Of a stretch of 64,000 nucleotides of DNA, positions 43,180 to 52,862 are shown one piece after another (the stretch's first letter is position 1; every line of letters begins with the position of its first letter). Under the pieces are notes generated by a model that was given only the letters and a program-made list of their open reading frames with translations, did not search any database and was not told the DNA's origin. The position numbers and the translations under genes were made by a program. The DNA is from Streptomyces spiralis (lineage in GTDB: Bacteria > Actinomycetota > Actinomycetes > Streptomycetales > Streptomycetaceae), in assembly GCF_014654675.1 (NCBI RefSeq), contig NZ_BNBC01000010.1, forward strand, positions 1 to 64,000, written 5' to 3'.

Positions 43180-43641
43180 ATGAACATCCCGTTTGTGGGC
43201 AACCGGCGCAAGAAGCAGCCATCGGCTCCCGGTGGCACGGTGCTCTCCGCCGACGACGGCTCGCCCGACGACGGCTCGCCCGACGCCGACGGCCTCGCCG
43301 ACCTCCTCTCCACCTGTGAGCTGCTGCGCGCCCAGGCGTCCGAGGCCGACGTCCGGCTCGACGAGACGGCGGCCTCGCTGGAGGCGCTCGACCAGCTGCT
43401 GCCGCGCTGGCGGGACGACGCAGAGAGGGCGTCCTGGCTGGGCAACGACGCGGGACTGTATCTGGGCACGGTCATCGTGCGCACCGTCCCCGGTGCGGCC
43501 TGGCGGATCCGGCCCCGCAGTCGGCCCGTGGTGCGGCTCGCCTCCGGACGGGAGTTCGACGTCGTCGAGGTCGGGCACGCATGGGCCGAGAGCGGTGTCC
43601 CCGAACTCTCCCAGCTGTACGCGGAGGTCGCGGAGAACTGA
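43180..43641 (+). CDS. Conserved Streptomyces hypothetical protein (DUF6278-like)
   Basis: The protein has 153 residues with GGAG upstream of the ATG. A disordered acidic N-terminal stretch (DDGSPDDGSPDADG, from a short DNA direct repeat) precedes a folded region with EALDQLLPRWRDD, YLGTVIVRTVPGAAW and FDVVEVGHAWAE. I associate this pattern with DUF6278 but am not certain. No membrane segment. Function unknown. Confidence 0.75.
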   Translation: MNIPFVGNRRKKQPSAPGGTVLSADDGSPDDGSPDADGLADLLSTCELLRAQASEADVRLDETAASLEALDQLLPRWRDDAERASWLGNDAGLYLGTVIVRTVPGAAWRIRPRSRPVVRLASGREFDVVEVGHAWAESGVPELSQLYAEVAEN

Positions 43642-43786
43642 GGGCGGGGACTACGATGTGCCGTTCACGGCCGTTCGCAGGGGGACAGCGGTTCACAGAG
43701 CCATACCCGGCCGGCGGCAGCCGGAGATCACTGCTCGCGCGGCGGGACGGACAGCTGCGACGCGTCGCCCGCCGGTGAGCAGAAGG

Positions 43787-44554
43787 TCAGCTGCGCGCCG
43801 GGCGGGTGGTGCTCGACGCCGAATCGGCCGAGGGCTCCGGCGAGGGCAGCGGAGTCTGGGCCGCGCGGGTCACGTCCGCGACGAGTTCGACCACGTCCGG
43901 GCCGTACGCCTGGGAGTTGACCACCTTCAGCAGCAGCACGAACGAACCGTTGCCGTGCTTGCGGGCCAGCCGCTCGTGGTTGCGGGCGAGATAGCGGGTC
44001 GCGGCCTGGTTGGTGATCGCGCGCTGGCCGCAGAAGAGGAACACCGGTCGCGACGGGCCCGCGGTGATCCGGGCCAGCAGGACGTACTCAGTGACGCCGG
44101 CCTCCATGCGGTAGCGCTCGCTCCCGATCTGGAACGCGCCCCGGTCCGGGCCCGGTTCGGGATCGACGTTGACCCGCACCCCGGGCAGCATGACCGACAT
44201 ATGGGCGAGCATCCGCCGGTTCGACCCGGGTCCGCCCACGCAGAACTCGGTCCGCTCGCCGAAGCCCTGCTGTGCCGCGTCCTGGGTGACGACCTGGGCG
44301 TTCGCCCCGCAGCCCTTGATCAGCGCGGACAGCTCCAGGAGGGCGAACACGTCGTAGCGGTGCACGGCCAGTTCCGTGCCGCCGGCGTCCCGGTTCACCA
44401 CGAGCAGCGACTCGGAGTTCTCCGGCAGCCCGAAGAACGCCTGCTTGCGCCGCAGCTTCCGCTTCCACAGGTAGGTGCGGGTCAGCCAGCCGAGCGCGGC
44501 ACTGATGCCGGCCGCTATCACGCCCAGGACGATGTTGCGCACGTCGTCATTCAT
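43787..44554 (-). CDS. Membrane-anchored conserved hypothetical protein
   Basis: The protein has 255 residues from the ATG at 44554. One N-terminal membrane segment (NIVLGVIAAGISAALGWL) is followed by a basic stop (WKRKLRRKQ) and a soluble domain that would be cytoplasmic by the positive-inside rule. The domain has conserved-looking segments (ESLLVVNRDAGG, VFLFCGQRAITNQAA, RYLARNH). The last 25 residues are Ser/Pro/Thr-rich. No known family motif is recognised. Confidence 0.75.
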   Translation of the reverse strand: MNDDVRNIVLGVIAAGISAALGWLTRTYLWKRKLRRKQAFFGLPENSESLLVVNRDAGGTELAVHRYDVFALLELSALIKGCGANAQVVTQDAAQQGFGERTEFCVGGPGSNRRMLAHMSVMLPGVRVNVDPEPGPDRGAFQIGSERYRMEAGVTEYVLLARITAGPSRPVFLFCGQRAITNQAATRYLARNHERLARKHGNGSFVLLLKVVNSQAYGPDVVELVADVTRAAQTPLPSPEPSADSASSTTRPARS

Positions 44555-44671
44555 GGGCGCGCATGTTAGCGGGCGGACGCAAACTCGTGTTCGAAACCGG
44601 TTTCCCCGCTGACCTGACGTGACCATGGTGATGGATTAGGCTGCGTGAACGGCTCTTCCCAGGAGGTGCGG

Positions 44672-46504
44672 ATGCGTCGCCCTGTCGCTCGGAAACTGGC
44701 TGTTCTCGCGGTCTCGGCCGCCGTGGTCTCGCTGGGGGCCGCAGCGCCACCCACCGCGCACCCCGGCGACGCCGAGCCCGGACAGGCAGCGAGGCCCGGA
44801 GCGGCCCCCAAGGTCCCTGTGGCCGTCGGCTACGGCGGCGCCGTCGCCAGCGTGGACCAGGACGCCTCGGCGGCCGGCATCGAGGTGCTGAAGAAGGGCG
44901 GCAACGCCGTCGACGCGGCCGTAGCCACCGCGGCCGCCCTCGGCGTCACCGAGCCGTACTCCGCGGGCGTCGGCGGGGGCGGCTACTTCGTCTACTACGA
45001 CGCCCGCACCCGCTCCGTCCACACCATCGACGGCCGCGAGACCGCGCCGCTGACCGCCGGCTCCGATCTCTTCCTGGAGAACGGCAAGCCGCTCGCCTTC
45101 AACGACGCCGTCAGCAGCGGACTGAGCGTGGGCACGCCGGGAACCCCCGCCACCTGGCAGAAGGCGCTGGACGAGTGGGGCAGCAGGCGGCTCGGCACGG
45201 TCCTGAAGCCCGCCGAGCGGCTGGCCCGTGACGGCTTCACCGTCGACGACACCTTCCGTTCGCAGACGGCCTCGAACGAGACCCGCTTCCGCTACTTCCC
45301 GGACACCGCGAAGCTGTTCCTGCCGGGCGGCCGGCTCCCGGTCGTCGGCTCCACCTTCAAGAACCCCGAACTTGCCCGCACCTACGAAGAGCTGGGCCGC
45401 AAGGGCGTCGGCGCGATCTACCGCGGGGACATCGGCGACGACATCGTCAAGACCGTCGACCACCCGCCGGTCGACCCGGCTTCGGGCTGGAACGCCCGCC
45501 CGGGCAAGCTCGCCGAGAAGGACCTCGCGGCCTACCAGGCCAAGCTCCAGGCCCCCACCAGGGCGTCCTACCGCGGCCTGAACGTCTACTCCATCGCGCC
45601 CTCCTCCTCCGGCGGCACCACCGTCGGCGAGGCGCTGAACATCCTGGAGAACACGGACCTCTCCAAGGCGAGCGAGGTGCAGTACCTGCACCACTTCATC
45701 GAGGCGAGCCGTATCGCCTTCGCGGACCGCGGGCGCTGGGTCGGCGACCCCGCCTTCGAGGACGTGCCCACCGCGGGACTCCTCTCCCAGCGGTTCGCCG
45801 ACTCCCGCGCCTGCCTGATCAAGGACGACGCGGTCCTCACCAGCCCGCTCGCACCCGGCGACCCGCGCCACCCCGCGGCCTGCGGCACCGGGGGCACCGC
45901 AGCCCCGACGACGTACGAGGGCGAGAACACCACCCATCTGACGGTCGCCGACCGCTGGGGCAACGTCGTCTCCTACACCCTCACCATCGAACAGACCGGC
46001 GGCAGCGGCATCACCGTGCCCGGCCGGGGCTTCCTGCTCAACAACGAGCTGACGGACTTCTCCTTCGCCCCGGCCAACCCGGCCGTGCACGACCCGAACC
46101 TGCCCGGCCCGGGCAAGCGGCCGCGCTCGTCGATCTCCCCGACGATCGTGCTGGACGCCCACAACCAGCCCGTGGTGGCGCTGGGTTCGCCCGGCGGCGC
46201 GACCATCATCACCACCGTGCTCCAGACCCTGACCGGGTTCCTCGACCGGCACCTTCCGCTGGTCGACGCGATCGCCGCACCCCGCGCAAGCCAGCGCAAC
46301 GCGGCCCAGACCGAACTCGAACCCGGCCTCTACGACAGCCCGTTGAGGCAGCAACTGGAGGCCATCGGCCACTCCTTCAAGCTCAACCCGGAGATCGGCG
46401 CGGCCACCGGCGTACAGCGCCTGCCGAACGGCAAGTGGCTGGCCGCGGCGGAGAAGGTACGGCGCGGTGGCGGCTCGGCGATGGTGGTGCACCCGGCGCC
46501 GTAG
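44672..46504 (+). CDS. ggt: Gamma-glutamyltransferase
   Basis: The protein has 610 residues from the ATG at 44672 (AGGAGG upstream). An N-terminal signal peptide (ARKLAVLAVSAAVVSLGAA) predicts export. The large-subunit signature VTEPYSAGVGGGGYFVYYD is followed by the autocatalytic cleavage site before Thr in ENTTHLTVAD (near residue 419) and the small-subunit PRSSISPTIV and GSPGGATI motifs. It transfers or hydrolyses gamma-glutamyl groups of glutathione-like or other gamma-glutamyl compounds outside the cell. Length is as expected. The very 3' end is tandemly duplicated just past the stop. Confidence 0.95.
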   Translation: MRRPVARKLAVLAVSAAVVSLGAAAPPTAHPGDAEPGQAARPGAAPKVPVAVGYGGAVASVDQDASAAGIEVLKKGGNAVDAAVATAAALGVTEPYSAGVGGGGYFVYYDARTRSVHTIDGRETAPLTAGSDLFLENGKPLAFNDAVSSGLSVGTPGTPATWQKALDEWGSRRLGTVLKPAERLARDGFTVDDTFRSQTASNETRFRYFPDTAKLFLPGGRLPVVGSTFKNPELARTYEELGRKGVGAIYRGDIGDDIVKTVDHPPVDPASGWNARPGKLAEKDLAAYQAKLQAPTRASYRGLNVYSIAPSSSGGTTVGEALNILENTDLSKASEVQYLHHFIEASRIAFADRGRWVGDPAFEDVPTAGLLSQRFADSRACLIKDDAVLTSPLAPGDPRHPAACGTGGTAAPTTYEGENTTHLTVADRWGNVVSYTLTIEQTGGSGITVPGRGFLLNNELTDFSFAPANPAVHDPNLPGPGKRPRSSISPTIVLDAHNQPVVALGSPGGATIITTVLQTLTGFLDRHLPLVDAIAAPRASQRNAAQTELEPGLYDSPLRQQLEAIGHSFKLNPEIGAATGVQRLPNGKWLAAAEKVRRGGGSAMVVHPAP

Positions 46505-46530
46505 GCGATGGTGGGTGCACCCGGCGCCGT
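46477..46530. repeat. Tandem duplication of the ggt 3' end
   Basis: The 26-bp segment 46477-46502 (GGCGATGGTGG...GCGCCGT) recurs at 46504-46530 with a one-base insertion, straddling the ggt stop codon. It may be a replication-slippage product. Confidence 0.7.
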
Positions 46531-46531
46531 G

Positions 46532-46549
46532 GAGAGCCGCAGGGCTCTC
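46532..46549. terminator. Bidirectional terminator between ggt and the ClpC-like gene
   Basis: GAGAGCC, GCAG loop, GGCTCTC: a perfect 7-bp stem between two convergent genes, overlapping the stop codon of the ClpC-like gene. Confidence 0.55.
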
Positions 46550-49097
46550 ACTCGGCGGGGGTGGCCGTGGGCTCCCGGTCCTCGGTGCGGAACACCAGCC
46601 GGCCGTCCTCCACGTCCACCGTGACCCCGCTGCCCTCGCCGATCCGGCCGTCCAGCAGCAGGCGGGACAGCTGGTTGTCGACCTCCTTCTGGATGGTGCG
46701 GCGCAGCGGGCGGGCGCCGTACTCCGGCTGGAAGCCGCGCTGCGCCAGCCAGTCCACGGCCTGGTCGGTGAACCGGACGCCGACGCTCTGCGCGTGCATC
46801 AGCCGACGGGTCTGCTCCAGCATCAGGTCGGTGATCTGCCGCAACTGCTCGGCGGTGAGCTGCCGGAAGACCACGATCTCGTCGACGCGGTTGAGGAACT
46901 CCGGCCGGAAGTGCTCCCGCAGCGGGCGCAGGATCCGCTCCCGCCGCGCCTCCTCGTCCGCGTCGGCACCGCCCGGACCGAATCCGATACCGGCGCCGCC
47001 GCGCCGGGTGATGACCTCCGAGCCCAGGTTGCTGGTCATCACGATGACGGTGTTGGTGAAGTCGACCGTGCGGCCCTGGGAGTCGGTCAGCCGCCCGTCG
47101 TCGAGCACCTGCAGCAGGATGTTGAACACGTCCGGGTGGGCCTTCTCCACCTCGTCGAGCAGCAGCAGCGAGTACGGGTGCCGGCGCACCACCTCGGTGA
47201 GCTGACCGGCCTCCTCGTGGCCCACGTACCCGGGCGGGGCACCCACCAGCCGGCTGACGGTGTGCCGTTCCTGGTACTCGCTCATGTCCAGGCGGACCAT
47301 CCGGTCCTCGCTGCCGAACAGCGCCTCGGCCAGCGCCCGGGCCAGCTCCGTCTTGCCGACGCCGGTGGGGCCGAGGAACATGAAGCTGCCGATCGGCCGG
47401 TTCGGGCTCGCCAGCCCGGCACGGGAGCGCAGCACCGCCTCGGCGACCACGCCGACGGCCTCCTCCTGGCCGACCACCCGCCGGTGCAGATGCTCCTCCA
47501 GGCCGAGCAGTCGCTCCTTCTCCTCCTGGGTGAGGCTGCTGACCGGGATGCCGGTCTGCCGGGACACCACCTCGGCGATGGACTCGGCGGTGACCTCCAG
47601 CTGACCCTCGTCCGCCTCCTCGTCCCCGCCGGTCTCGGAGATCCGCTGCTTCAGCTCGGCGATACGGTCACGCAACTGCGTGGCCTGCTCGTACTGTTCG
47701 TCCGCGACCGCCTGGTCCTTGTCCAGGGTGAGCTGCTCGACCTCGCGCTCCATGGCCCGTACGTCCGTGCCCTTGGTCCGCGCCCGCAGCCGCACCCGGG
47801 CGCCGGCCTGGTCGATCAGGTCGATCGCCTTGTCCGGCAGCCGCCGGTCGGTCAGATACCGGTCGGACAGCTCCACGGCGGCCACCAGCGCCTCGTCGGT
47901 GTAGCGGACCTGGTGGTGCGCCTCGTAGCGGTCGCGCAGCCCGCGCAGGATCTCGATGGCGTCCGCCGCGGACGGCTCGGGCACCAGGATCGGCTGGAAC
48001 CGCCGGGCCAGCGCCGCGTCCTTCTCGATCCGCCGGTACTCCTCCAGCGTGGTCGCGCCCACGACGTGCAGCTCGCCGCGGGCCAGGGCGGGCTTGAGGA
48101 TGTTGCTCGCGTCCATCGACCCGCCCTCGCCGCCCCCGCCGGCGCCGACCACCGTGTGCAGCTCGTCGATGAAGACGATCAGCCGCTCGGAGTTGGTCCG
48201 GATCTCGGTGACGATGTTGTTCAGGCGTTCCTCGAAGTCGCCCCGGTAGCGGGTGCCCGCGACCACGCCCGTCAGGTCCAGGGCCACCACCCGGCGGTTG
48301 ATCAGTATGTCGGGCACGTCCCCGTCGGCGATCCGCTGCGCCAGCCCCTCCACGATGGCGGTCTTGCCGACGCCCGCGTCGCCGATCAGCACGGGGTTGT
48401 TCTTGCCGCGCCGGGAGAGCACCTCGATGGTCTGCTCGATCTCCTGGTCCCGGCCGATCACCGGGTCGATGCGCCCCTGACGGGCCAGGTCGGTGAGGTC
48501 CCGCCCGAACTTGTCCAGGGTGGGCGTCGCCGTGGTGCGCTGCCGCTCCGCCCTCGGCGGCGCGGTGGTCTCCGGAGCCTCGGAGGGCAGCCCGGAGGCG
48601 GCGAACCGGGCCTGGTTCAGGATGTGGCCGGCCGCCGAGTCGGGGTTCGCGGCGAGCGCGCTGAGCACGTGCTCCGGGCCGATGTACCCGGCACCGCTCG
48701 CCCGTGCCATGTCGTGCGCGTCCAGCAGGGCGCGCTTGACGGCCGGGGTGAGGGAGAGGGAGGTCGGCGGCGGGGCCTCGCCCGCCGGACCCTGGACGGG
48801 GCCCGAGCGCTCGTCGATCTGTGAGGCGATCGAGTCCGGGTCCGCGCCCGCCCGGCTGAGCAGGCTGCGGGTGGGCTCGGTGGAGAGCGCCGCCCGCAGC
48901 AGGTGCTCGGTGTCCAGGTCCCGGCTGCCGTGGTCGGCGGCGTACTGCGCCGCGCCCTTGACGAGCTCCCGGGCGGGCTGGCTGAGCAGCCTGCCGATGT
49001 CGACGTGCCGGGGACCGGGGCGGGGTCCGCCGCCGAAGAACCGGGCGAAGAATTCGCCGAAGGGGTCGCCCTCCGGGCCGATGAAGCCGCTGGTCAT
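46548..49097 (-). CDS. ClpC/ClpB-like AAA+ unfoldase subunit
   Basis: The protein has 849 residues from the ATG at 49097. A Clp N-domain is present ([18 protein letters not shown], and [16 protein letters not shown]). The first AAA module has [13 protein letters not shown] (near 239) and the second has [14 protein letters not shown] (near 578), separated by a UVR-like middle ([17 protein letters not shown]). The start [19 protein letters not shown] is unlike ClpC1 and typical of a second, divergent Streptomyces ClpC-like protein (SCO3373 type, from memory). It uses ATP to unfold proteins, with or without ClpP. No ClpP-binding loop is obvious. Confidence 0.92.
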   Translation of the reverse strand: MTSGFIGPEGDPFGEFFARFFGGGPRPGPRHVDIGRLLSQPARELVKGAAQYAADHGSRDLDTEHLLRAALSTEPTRSLLSRAGADPDSIASQIDERSGPVQGPAGEAPPPTSLSLTPAVKRALLDAHDMARASGAGYIGPEHVLSALAANPDSAAGHILNQARFAASGLPSEAPETTAPPRAERQRTTATPTLDKFGRDLTDLARQGRIDPVIGRDQEIEQTIEVLSRRGKNNPVLIGDAGVGKTAIVEGLAQRIADGDVPDILINRRVVALDLTGVVAGTRYRGDFEERLNNIVTEIRTNSERLIVFIDELHTVVGAGGGGEGGSMDASNILKPALARGELHVVGATTLEEYRRIEKDAALARRFQPILVPEPSAADAIEILRGLRDRYEAHHQVRYTDEALVAAVELSDRYLTDRRLPDKAIDLIDQAGARVRLRARTKGTDVRAMEREVEQLTLDKDQAVADEQYEQATQLRDRIAELKQRISETGGDEEADEGQLEVTAESIAEVVSRQTGIPVSSLTQEEKERLLGLEEHLHRRVVGQEEAVGVVAEAVLRSRAGLASPNRPIGSFMFLGPTGVGKTELARALAEALFGSEDRMVRLDMSEYQERHTVSRLVGAPPGYVGHEEAGQLTEVVRRHPYSLLLLDEVEKAHPDVFNILLQVLDDGRLTDSQGRTVDFTNTVIVMTSNLGSEVITRRGGAGIGFGPGGADADEEARRERILRPLREHFRPEFLNRVDEIVVFRQLTAEQLRQITDLMLEQTRRLMHAQSVGVRFTDQAVDWLAQRGFQPEYGARPLRRTIQKEVDNQLSRLLLDGRIGEGSGVTVDVEDGRLVFRTEDREPTATPAE

Positions 49098-49310
49098 CGT
49101 TTTCCGTTCCTTCGCTGACGTGTGGCTCCCGCCGGGTAACCGGGAAAAGTGGGGCTCATGCCACGATTGCATGTTCCGTTTCTTCGGGCATGTCGGGCGC
49201 CTGCGAGCTCGGGGATCGTCCTTTTGCGCGGGTGCGGCTCCGTCGGGGCCGGCCGCGCCACGGCGGCGGTGGCCGCGTACCGGCACGGCCCCGCCCCCAG
49301 GGCTCCCACC

Positions 49311-50078
49311 TCACCGTTGGGTGAGGATTCTCGGGCCGCTTTCCGTGATCGCCACCGTGTGCTCGACGTGGGCCGCCCTGGAGCCGTCGTTCGTGCGGAG
49401 GGTCCAGCCGTCGGGGGCCGCGTGGTAGCCGTCGGTGCCGCCGGCGATCAGCATGGGTTCGATGGCGAGGACCATGCCGTGGCGCAGCGGGAGGCCCCGG
49501 CCCGGGCGGCCCTCGTTGGGCACGGCGGGGTCCTCGTGCATGCGGCGGCCCACGCCGTGGCCGCCGAAGCCGTCCGGGATGCCGTAGCCCGCCGCACGGC
49601 ACACCGAGCCGACGGCGTGGGCGATGTCGCCGATGCGGTTGCCGACCACGGCGGCCTCGATGCCCGCGGCCAGCGCCCGCTCGGCCGTCTCGATCAGCTT
49701 CAGGTCCGCGGGGCGCGGCCGGCCGACGACCATGCTGAGGGCCGAGTCCCCGACCCAGCCGCCCAGCTCGGCACCGAAGTCCAGGGAGAGCAGGTCGCCG
49801 TCGCGCAGCCGGTACCGGGTGGGGATGCCGTGCACGATCGCGTCGTTGACGGAGGCGATCAGCACGGCGGGGAACGGGGTCGGGGCGAAGGAGGGCAGAT
49901 AGCCGAGGAAGGGGGAGGTCGCGCCCGCCTCGCGCAGCACCTCACGTGCCAGTTCGTCGAGTTCCAGCAGGGAGACGCCCACGTCCGCGGCCCGGCTCAC
50001 CGCGGTGAGTGCCCGCGCCACGACCTGGCCGGCCTCGTACATGGCGTCGATCGATGTGTCCGTCTTCAGTTCCACCAT
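49311..50078 (-). CDS. map: Type I methionine aminopeptidase
   Basis: The protein has 255 residues from the ATG at 50078. Metal ligands appear in LDFGAELGGWVGDSA (two Asp), GGHGVGRRMHEDP (His), LAIEPML (Glu) and VEHTVAI (Glu). It removes N-terminal Met from new proteins. It is divergent from a small XRE-type regulator with a palindrome in between, so unlike a housekeeping copy it seems to be regulated; Streptomyces often carry several map genes. Confidence 0.94.
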   Translation of the reverse strand: MVELKTDTSIDAMYEAGQVVARALTAVSRAADVGVSLLELDELAREVLREAGATSPFLGYLPSFAPTPFPAVLIASVNDAIVHGIPTRYRLRDGDLLSLDFGAELGGWVGDSALSMVVGRPRPADLKLIETAERALAAGIEAAVVGNRIGDIAHAVGSVCRAAGYGIPDGFGGHGVGRRMHEDPAVPNEGRPGRGLPLRHGMVLAIEPMLIAGGTDGYHAAPDGWTLRTNDGSRAAHVEHTVAITESGPRILTQR

Positions 50079-50088
50079 GCCAATTACT

Positions 50089-50098
50089 ATACCGGTAT
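50089..50098. promoter_or_regulatory. ATACCGGTAT palindrome between map and the XRE gene
   Basis: This perfect 10-bp palindrome lies in an AT-rich stretch of the 52-bp divergent gap, 10 bp from the map start. It is the likely site of the adjacent XRE protein. Confidence 0.5.
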
Positions 50099-50130
50099 TT
50101 GAATCCCGGTCTTCGCCGTAGAATGACGGC

Positions 50131-50382
50131 ATGGTGCGCACCCCACTCACTCCCGAAGAGCGCGAACGCGGAGAGCGGCTCGGGCTGCTGCTGCGCGAGG
50201 CGCGCGGCGACCGCAGCATGACGGAGATCGCCGCGAGCGCGGGCATCTCCGCGGAGACGCTGCGCAAGATCGAGACCGGCCGGGCCCCGACCCCGGCCTT
50301 CTTCACGGTGGCCGCGCTGGCCCGCGCCCTCGGCCTGTCCATGGACGAACTGGTCGGGCGCTGCACACCGGTCGAGGCATGA
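50131..50382 (+). CDS. XRE-family helix-turn-helix regulator
   Basis: The protein has 83 residues, essentially one HTH_3 domain: RLGLLLREARGDRSMTEIAA, then ISAETLRKIETGRAPTPAFF. No effector domain. It is divergent from map with a shared palindrome, so autoregulation and control of map are likely. Confidence 0.9.
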   Translation: MVRTPLTPEERERGERLGLLLREARGDRSMTEIAASAGISAETLRKIETGRAPTPAFFTVAALARALGLSMDELVGRCTPVEA

Positions 50383-50482
50383 CGAGTGGTGTGACGAGCG
50401 GCCCCGCGCACCCGGCACCCGCCGGGACTCACCCACAGGAGTTGCGAAACACGATCGACTCAGCGGGTTCACGACGATGGTC

Positions 50483-50545
50483 TTGGCAAGGCCGCCCAAG
50501 AGGCTTACGTTCGTGCCTCTAGGCCCGTTCTACGGGCGTAGAGGC
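50483..50545 (+). promoter_or_regulatory. Promoter and stem-loop upstream of the pyrimidine-catabolism cluster
   Basis: TTGGCA (50483-50488) and TACGTT (50506-50511) are separated by 17 bp, a good sigma-70-type promoter. Immediately after, GCCTCTAGGCCCGT (50515-50528) and ACGGGCGTAGAGGC (50532-50545) form a 14-bp inverted repeat with one mismatch. It overlaps the expected transcription start, so it is an operator (for the PucR protein at 52863, by inference) or a 5'-end RNA hairpin. Confidence 0.6.
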
Positions 50546-50570
50546 TGCGAGTACGTCGAAGGAGCAGCTC

Positions 50571-51413
50571 ATGGCCAACGTCGTCCGTGCGGCCCTGGTC
50601 CAGGCCACCTGGACCGGCGACACCGAGTCCATGGTCGCCAAGCACGAGCAGCACGCCCGTGAGGCGGCCCGCCAGGGCGCGAAGATCATCGGATTCCAGG
50701 AAGTCTTCAACTCGCCGTACTTCTGCCAGGTCCAGGAGCCCGAGCACTACCGCTGGGCGGAACCGGTCCCGGACGGCCCGACGGTGCGCCGGATGCGGGA
50801 CCTTGCCCGCGAGACCGGCATGGTGATCGTCGTCCCCGTCTTCGAGGTCGAGCAGTCCGGCTTCTACTACAACACCGCCGCCGTGATCGACGCCGACGGC
50901 AGCTACCTCGGCAAGTACCGCAAGCACCACATCCCGCAGGTCAAGGGCTTCTGGGAGAAGTACTACTTCAAACCCGGCAACCTGGGCTGGCCCGTCTTCG
51001 ACACCGCCGTCGGCAGGGTCGGCGTCTACATCTGCTACGACCGCCACTTCCCGGAGGGCTGGCGCCAGCTCGGCCTCAACGGCGCCCAGCTCGTCTACAA
51101 CCCCTCCGCCACCCACCGCGGCCTGTCCTCCTACCTCTGGCGCCTGGAGCAGCCGGCGGCGGCCGTCGCCAACGAGTACTTCGTCGCCGCGATCAACCGG
51201 GTCGGCCAGGAGGAGTACGGCGACAACGACTTCTACGGGACGAGCTACTTCGTCGACCCGCGCGGTCAGTTCGTCGGGGACGCCGCCAGTGACTCCAAGG
51301 AGGAACTCGTCGTCCGCGACCTCGACTTCGACCTCATCGAAGCGGTGCGGCAGCAGTGGGCCTTCTACCGCGACCGCCGTCCCGACGCCTACGAAGGGCT
51401 GGTCACACCGTGA
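50571..51413 (+). CDS. Nitrilase-superfamily hydrolase, beta-ureidopropionase-like (copy 1)
   Basis: The protein has 280 residues with the Glu-Lys-Cys set: GFQEVF (Glu near 44), KYRKHHIP (Lys near 117) and ICYDRHFPEG (Cys near 155). The FYYNTAAVIDADGSYLGKYR stretch is typical of N-carbamoyl-beta-alanine amidohydrolases. It would release beta-alanine, CO2 and ammonia from ureidopropionate. GTGA overlap couples it to the aminotransferase. A close paralogue is at 54630. Confidence 0.9.
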   Translation: MANVVRAALVQATWTGDTESMVAKHEQHAREAARQGAKIIGFQEVFNSPYFCQVQEPEHYRWAEPVPDGPTVRRMRDLARETGMVIVVPVFEVEQSGFYYNTAAVIDADGSYLGKYRKHHIPQVKGFWEKYYFKPGNLGWPVFDTAVGRVGVYICYDRHFPEGWRQLGLNGAQLVYNPSATHRGLSSYLWRLEQPAAAVANEYFVAAINRVGQEEYGDNDFYGTSYFVDPRGQFVGDAASDSKEELVVRDLDFDLIEAVRQQWAFYRDRRPDAYEGLVTP

Positions 51414-52693
51414 ACGACCTGTACGACCGTCACCGGGCCGTCCTGCCCGACTGGCTCGCCCTCTACTACGAGGACCCGCTGGAGATCACCCACGGCGAGG
51501 GCCGGTACGTGTGGGACGCCGAGGGCCGGCGCTACCTGGACTTCTTCGGCGGGATCCTGACCACGATGACCGCGCACGCGCTGCCCGAGGTCACCAAGGC
51601 GGTGAGCGAGCAGGCCGGCCGGATCATCCACTCCTCCACGCTCTACCTGAACCGGCCCATGGTGGAGCTCGCCGAGCGCATCGCCCAGCTCAGCGGCATC
51701 CCCGACGCCCGGGTCTTCTTCACCACCTCCGGCACCGAGGCCAACGACACCGCGCTGCTGCTGGCGACGACGTACCGGCGCAGCAACACGATCCTGGCCA
51801 TGCGCAACAGCTACCACGGCCGTTCGTTCAGCTCCATCGGCATCACCGGCAACCGCGGCTGGTCCCCGACCTCCCTGTCCCCGCTGCAGACGCTGTACGT
51901 CCACGGCGGCGTCCGCAGCCGCGGCCCGTTCGCCCACCTGGACGACGACGCCTTCGTCGCGGCCTGCGTGGAGGACCTCAAGGACCTCCTCGGCCACACC
52001 CGCCCGCCCGCCGCGCTGATCGCCGAACCCATCCAGGGCGTCGGCGGCTTCACCTCGCCCCCCGACGGGCTGTACGCCGCCTTCCGGGACGTACTGCGGG
52101 AGCAGGGCATCCTGTGGATCGCCGACGAGGTGCAGACCGGCTGGGGCCGCACCGGCGAGCACTTCTGGGGCTGGCAGGCGCACGGGCGCAGCGGTCCGCC
52201 GGACATGCTCACCTTCGCCAAGGGGATCGGCAACGGCATGTCCATCGGCGGGGTCGTCGCCCGCGCCGAGATCATGAACTGCCTGGACGCCAACAGCATC
52301 TCCACCTTCGGCGGCACCCAGATCACCATGGCCGCGGGCCTCGCCAACCTCAACTACCTGGTGGAGCACGACCTTCAGGGCAACGCCCGGCGGGTCGGCG
52401 GCCTGCTCATCGAACGGCTGCGGGCCGCCGCGGCCGGGCTGCCCGGCGTACGGGAGGTGCGCGGGCGCGGGCTGATGATCGGCGTGGAACTGGCCAGGCC
52501 GGGCACGGACGAGGCCGATCCGAGTGCGGCCGCCGCCGTGCTGGAGGCGGCCCGCGAGGGCGGGTTGCTCATCGGCAAGGGCGGTGGCCACAACACCAGC
52601 GCCCTCCGCATCGCCCCACCGCTGTCCCTGACCGTCGCGGAGGCCGAGGAGGGCGCCGCGATCCTGGAAGGCGCGCTGCGCGCCGCGTACTGA
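51410..52693 (+). CDS. Class III aminotransferase (beta-alanine/omega-amino acid type)
   Basis: The protein has 427 residues from a GTG overlapping the upstream stop. It is a PLP-dependent class III aminotransferase with TSGTEANDTALLLA, IADEVQTGWGRTG and the PLP lysine in TFAKGIGNGMSIGG (near 271). It resembles AGXT2-like and beta-alanine:pyruvate aminotransferases. Next to ureidopropionase it probably transaminates beta-alanine to malonate semialdehyde. A long stem-loop follows. Confidence 0.91.
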   Translation: MNDLYDRHRAVLPDWLALYYEDPLEITHGEGRYVWDAEGRRYLDFFGGILTTMTAHALPEVTKAVSEQAGRIIHSSTLYLNRPMVELAERIAQLSGIPDARVFFTTSGTEANDTALLLATTYRRSNTILAMRNSYHGRSFSSIGITGNRGWSPTSLSPLQTLYVHGGVRSRGPFAHLDDDAFVAACVEDLKDLLGHTRPPAALIAEPIQGVGGFTSPPDGLYAAFRDVLREQGILWIADEVQTGWGRTGEHFWGWQAHGRSGPPDMLTFAKGIGNGMSIGGVVARAEIMNCLDANSISTFGGTQITMAAGLANLNYLVEHDLQGNARRVGGLLIERLRAAAAGLPGVREVRGRGLMIGVELARPGTDEADPSAAAAVLEAAREGGLLIGKGGGHNTSALRIAPPLSLTVAEAEEGAAILEGALRAAY

Positions 52694-52745
52694 GGTGTGG
52701 GCACTGCAAAGCGAGTCGAGTGCGGCGAGTGAGCCGAAGGGCGCG

Positions 52746-52811
52746 CCGGTGTCGAGGGGACGAGCGCGCGGAGGCCCGAAGGGCTGAGCACGGTCGTCCC
52801 CTCGACACCGG
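52746..52811 (+). terminator. Long stem-loop after the aminotransferase gene
   Basis: The 18-bp arms at 52746-52763 (CCGGTGTCGAGGGGACGA) and 52794-52811 are perfect complements, with a 30-base loop. Flanking sequence also shows partial pairing. It is a strong terminator or a mobile-type intergenic repeat between the two-gene unit and pucR. Confidence 0.65.
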
Positions 52812-52862
52812 CTTCGGCGCCCGTAGGCGAACCGAGCCTGAAACGCAGAGGGGAACGTCGCC

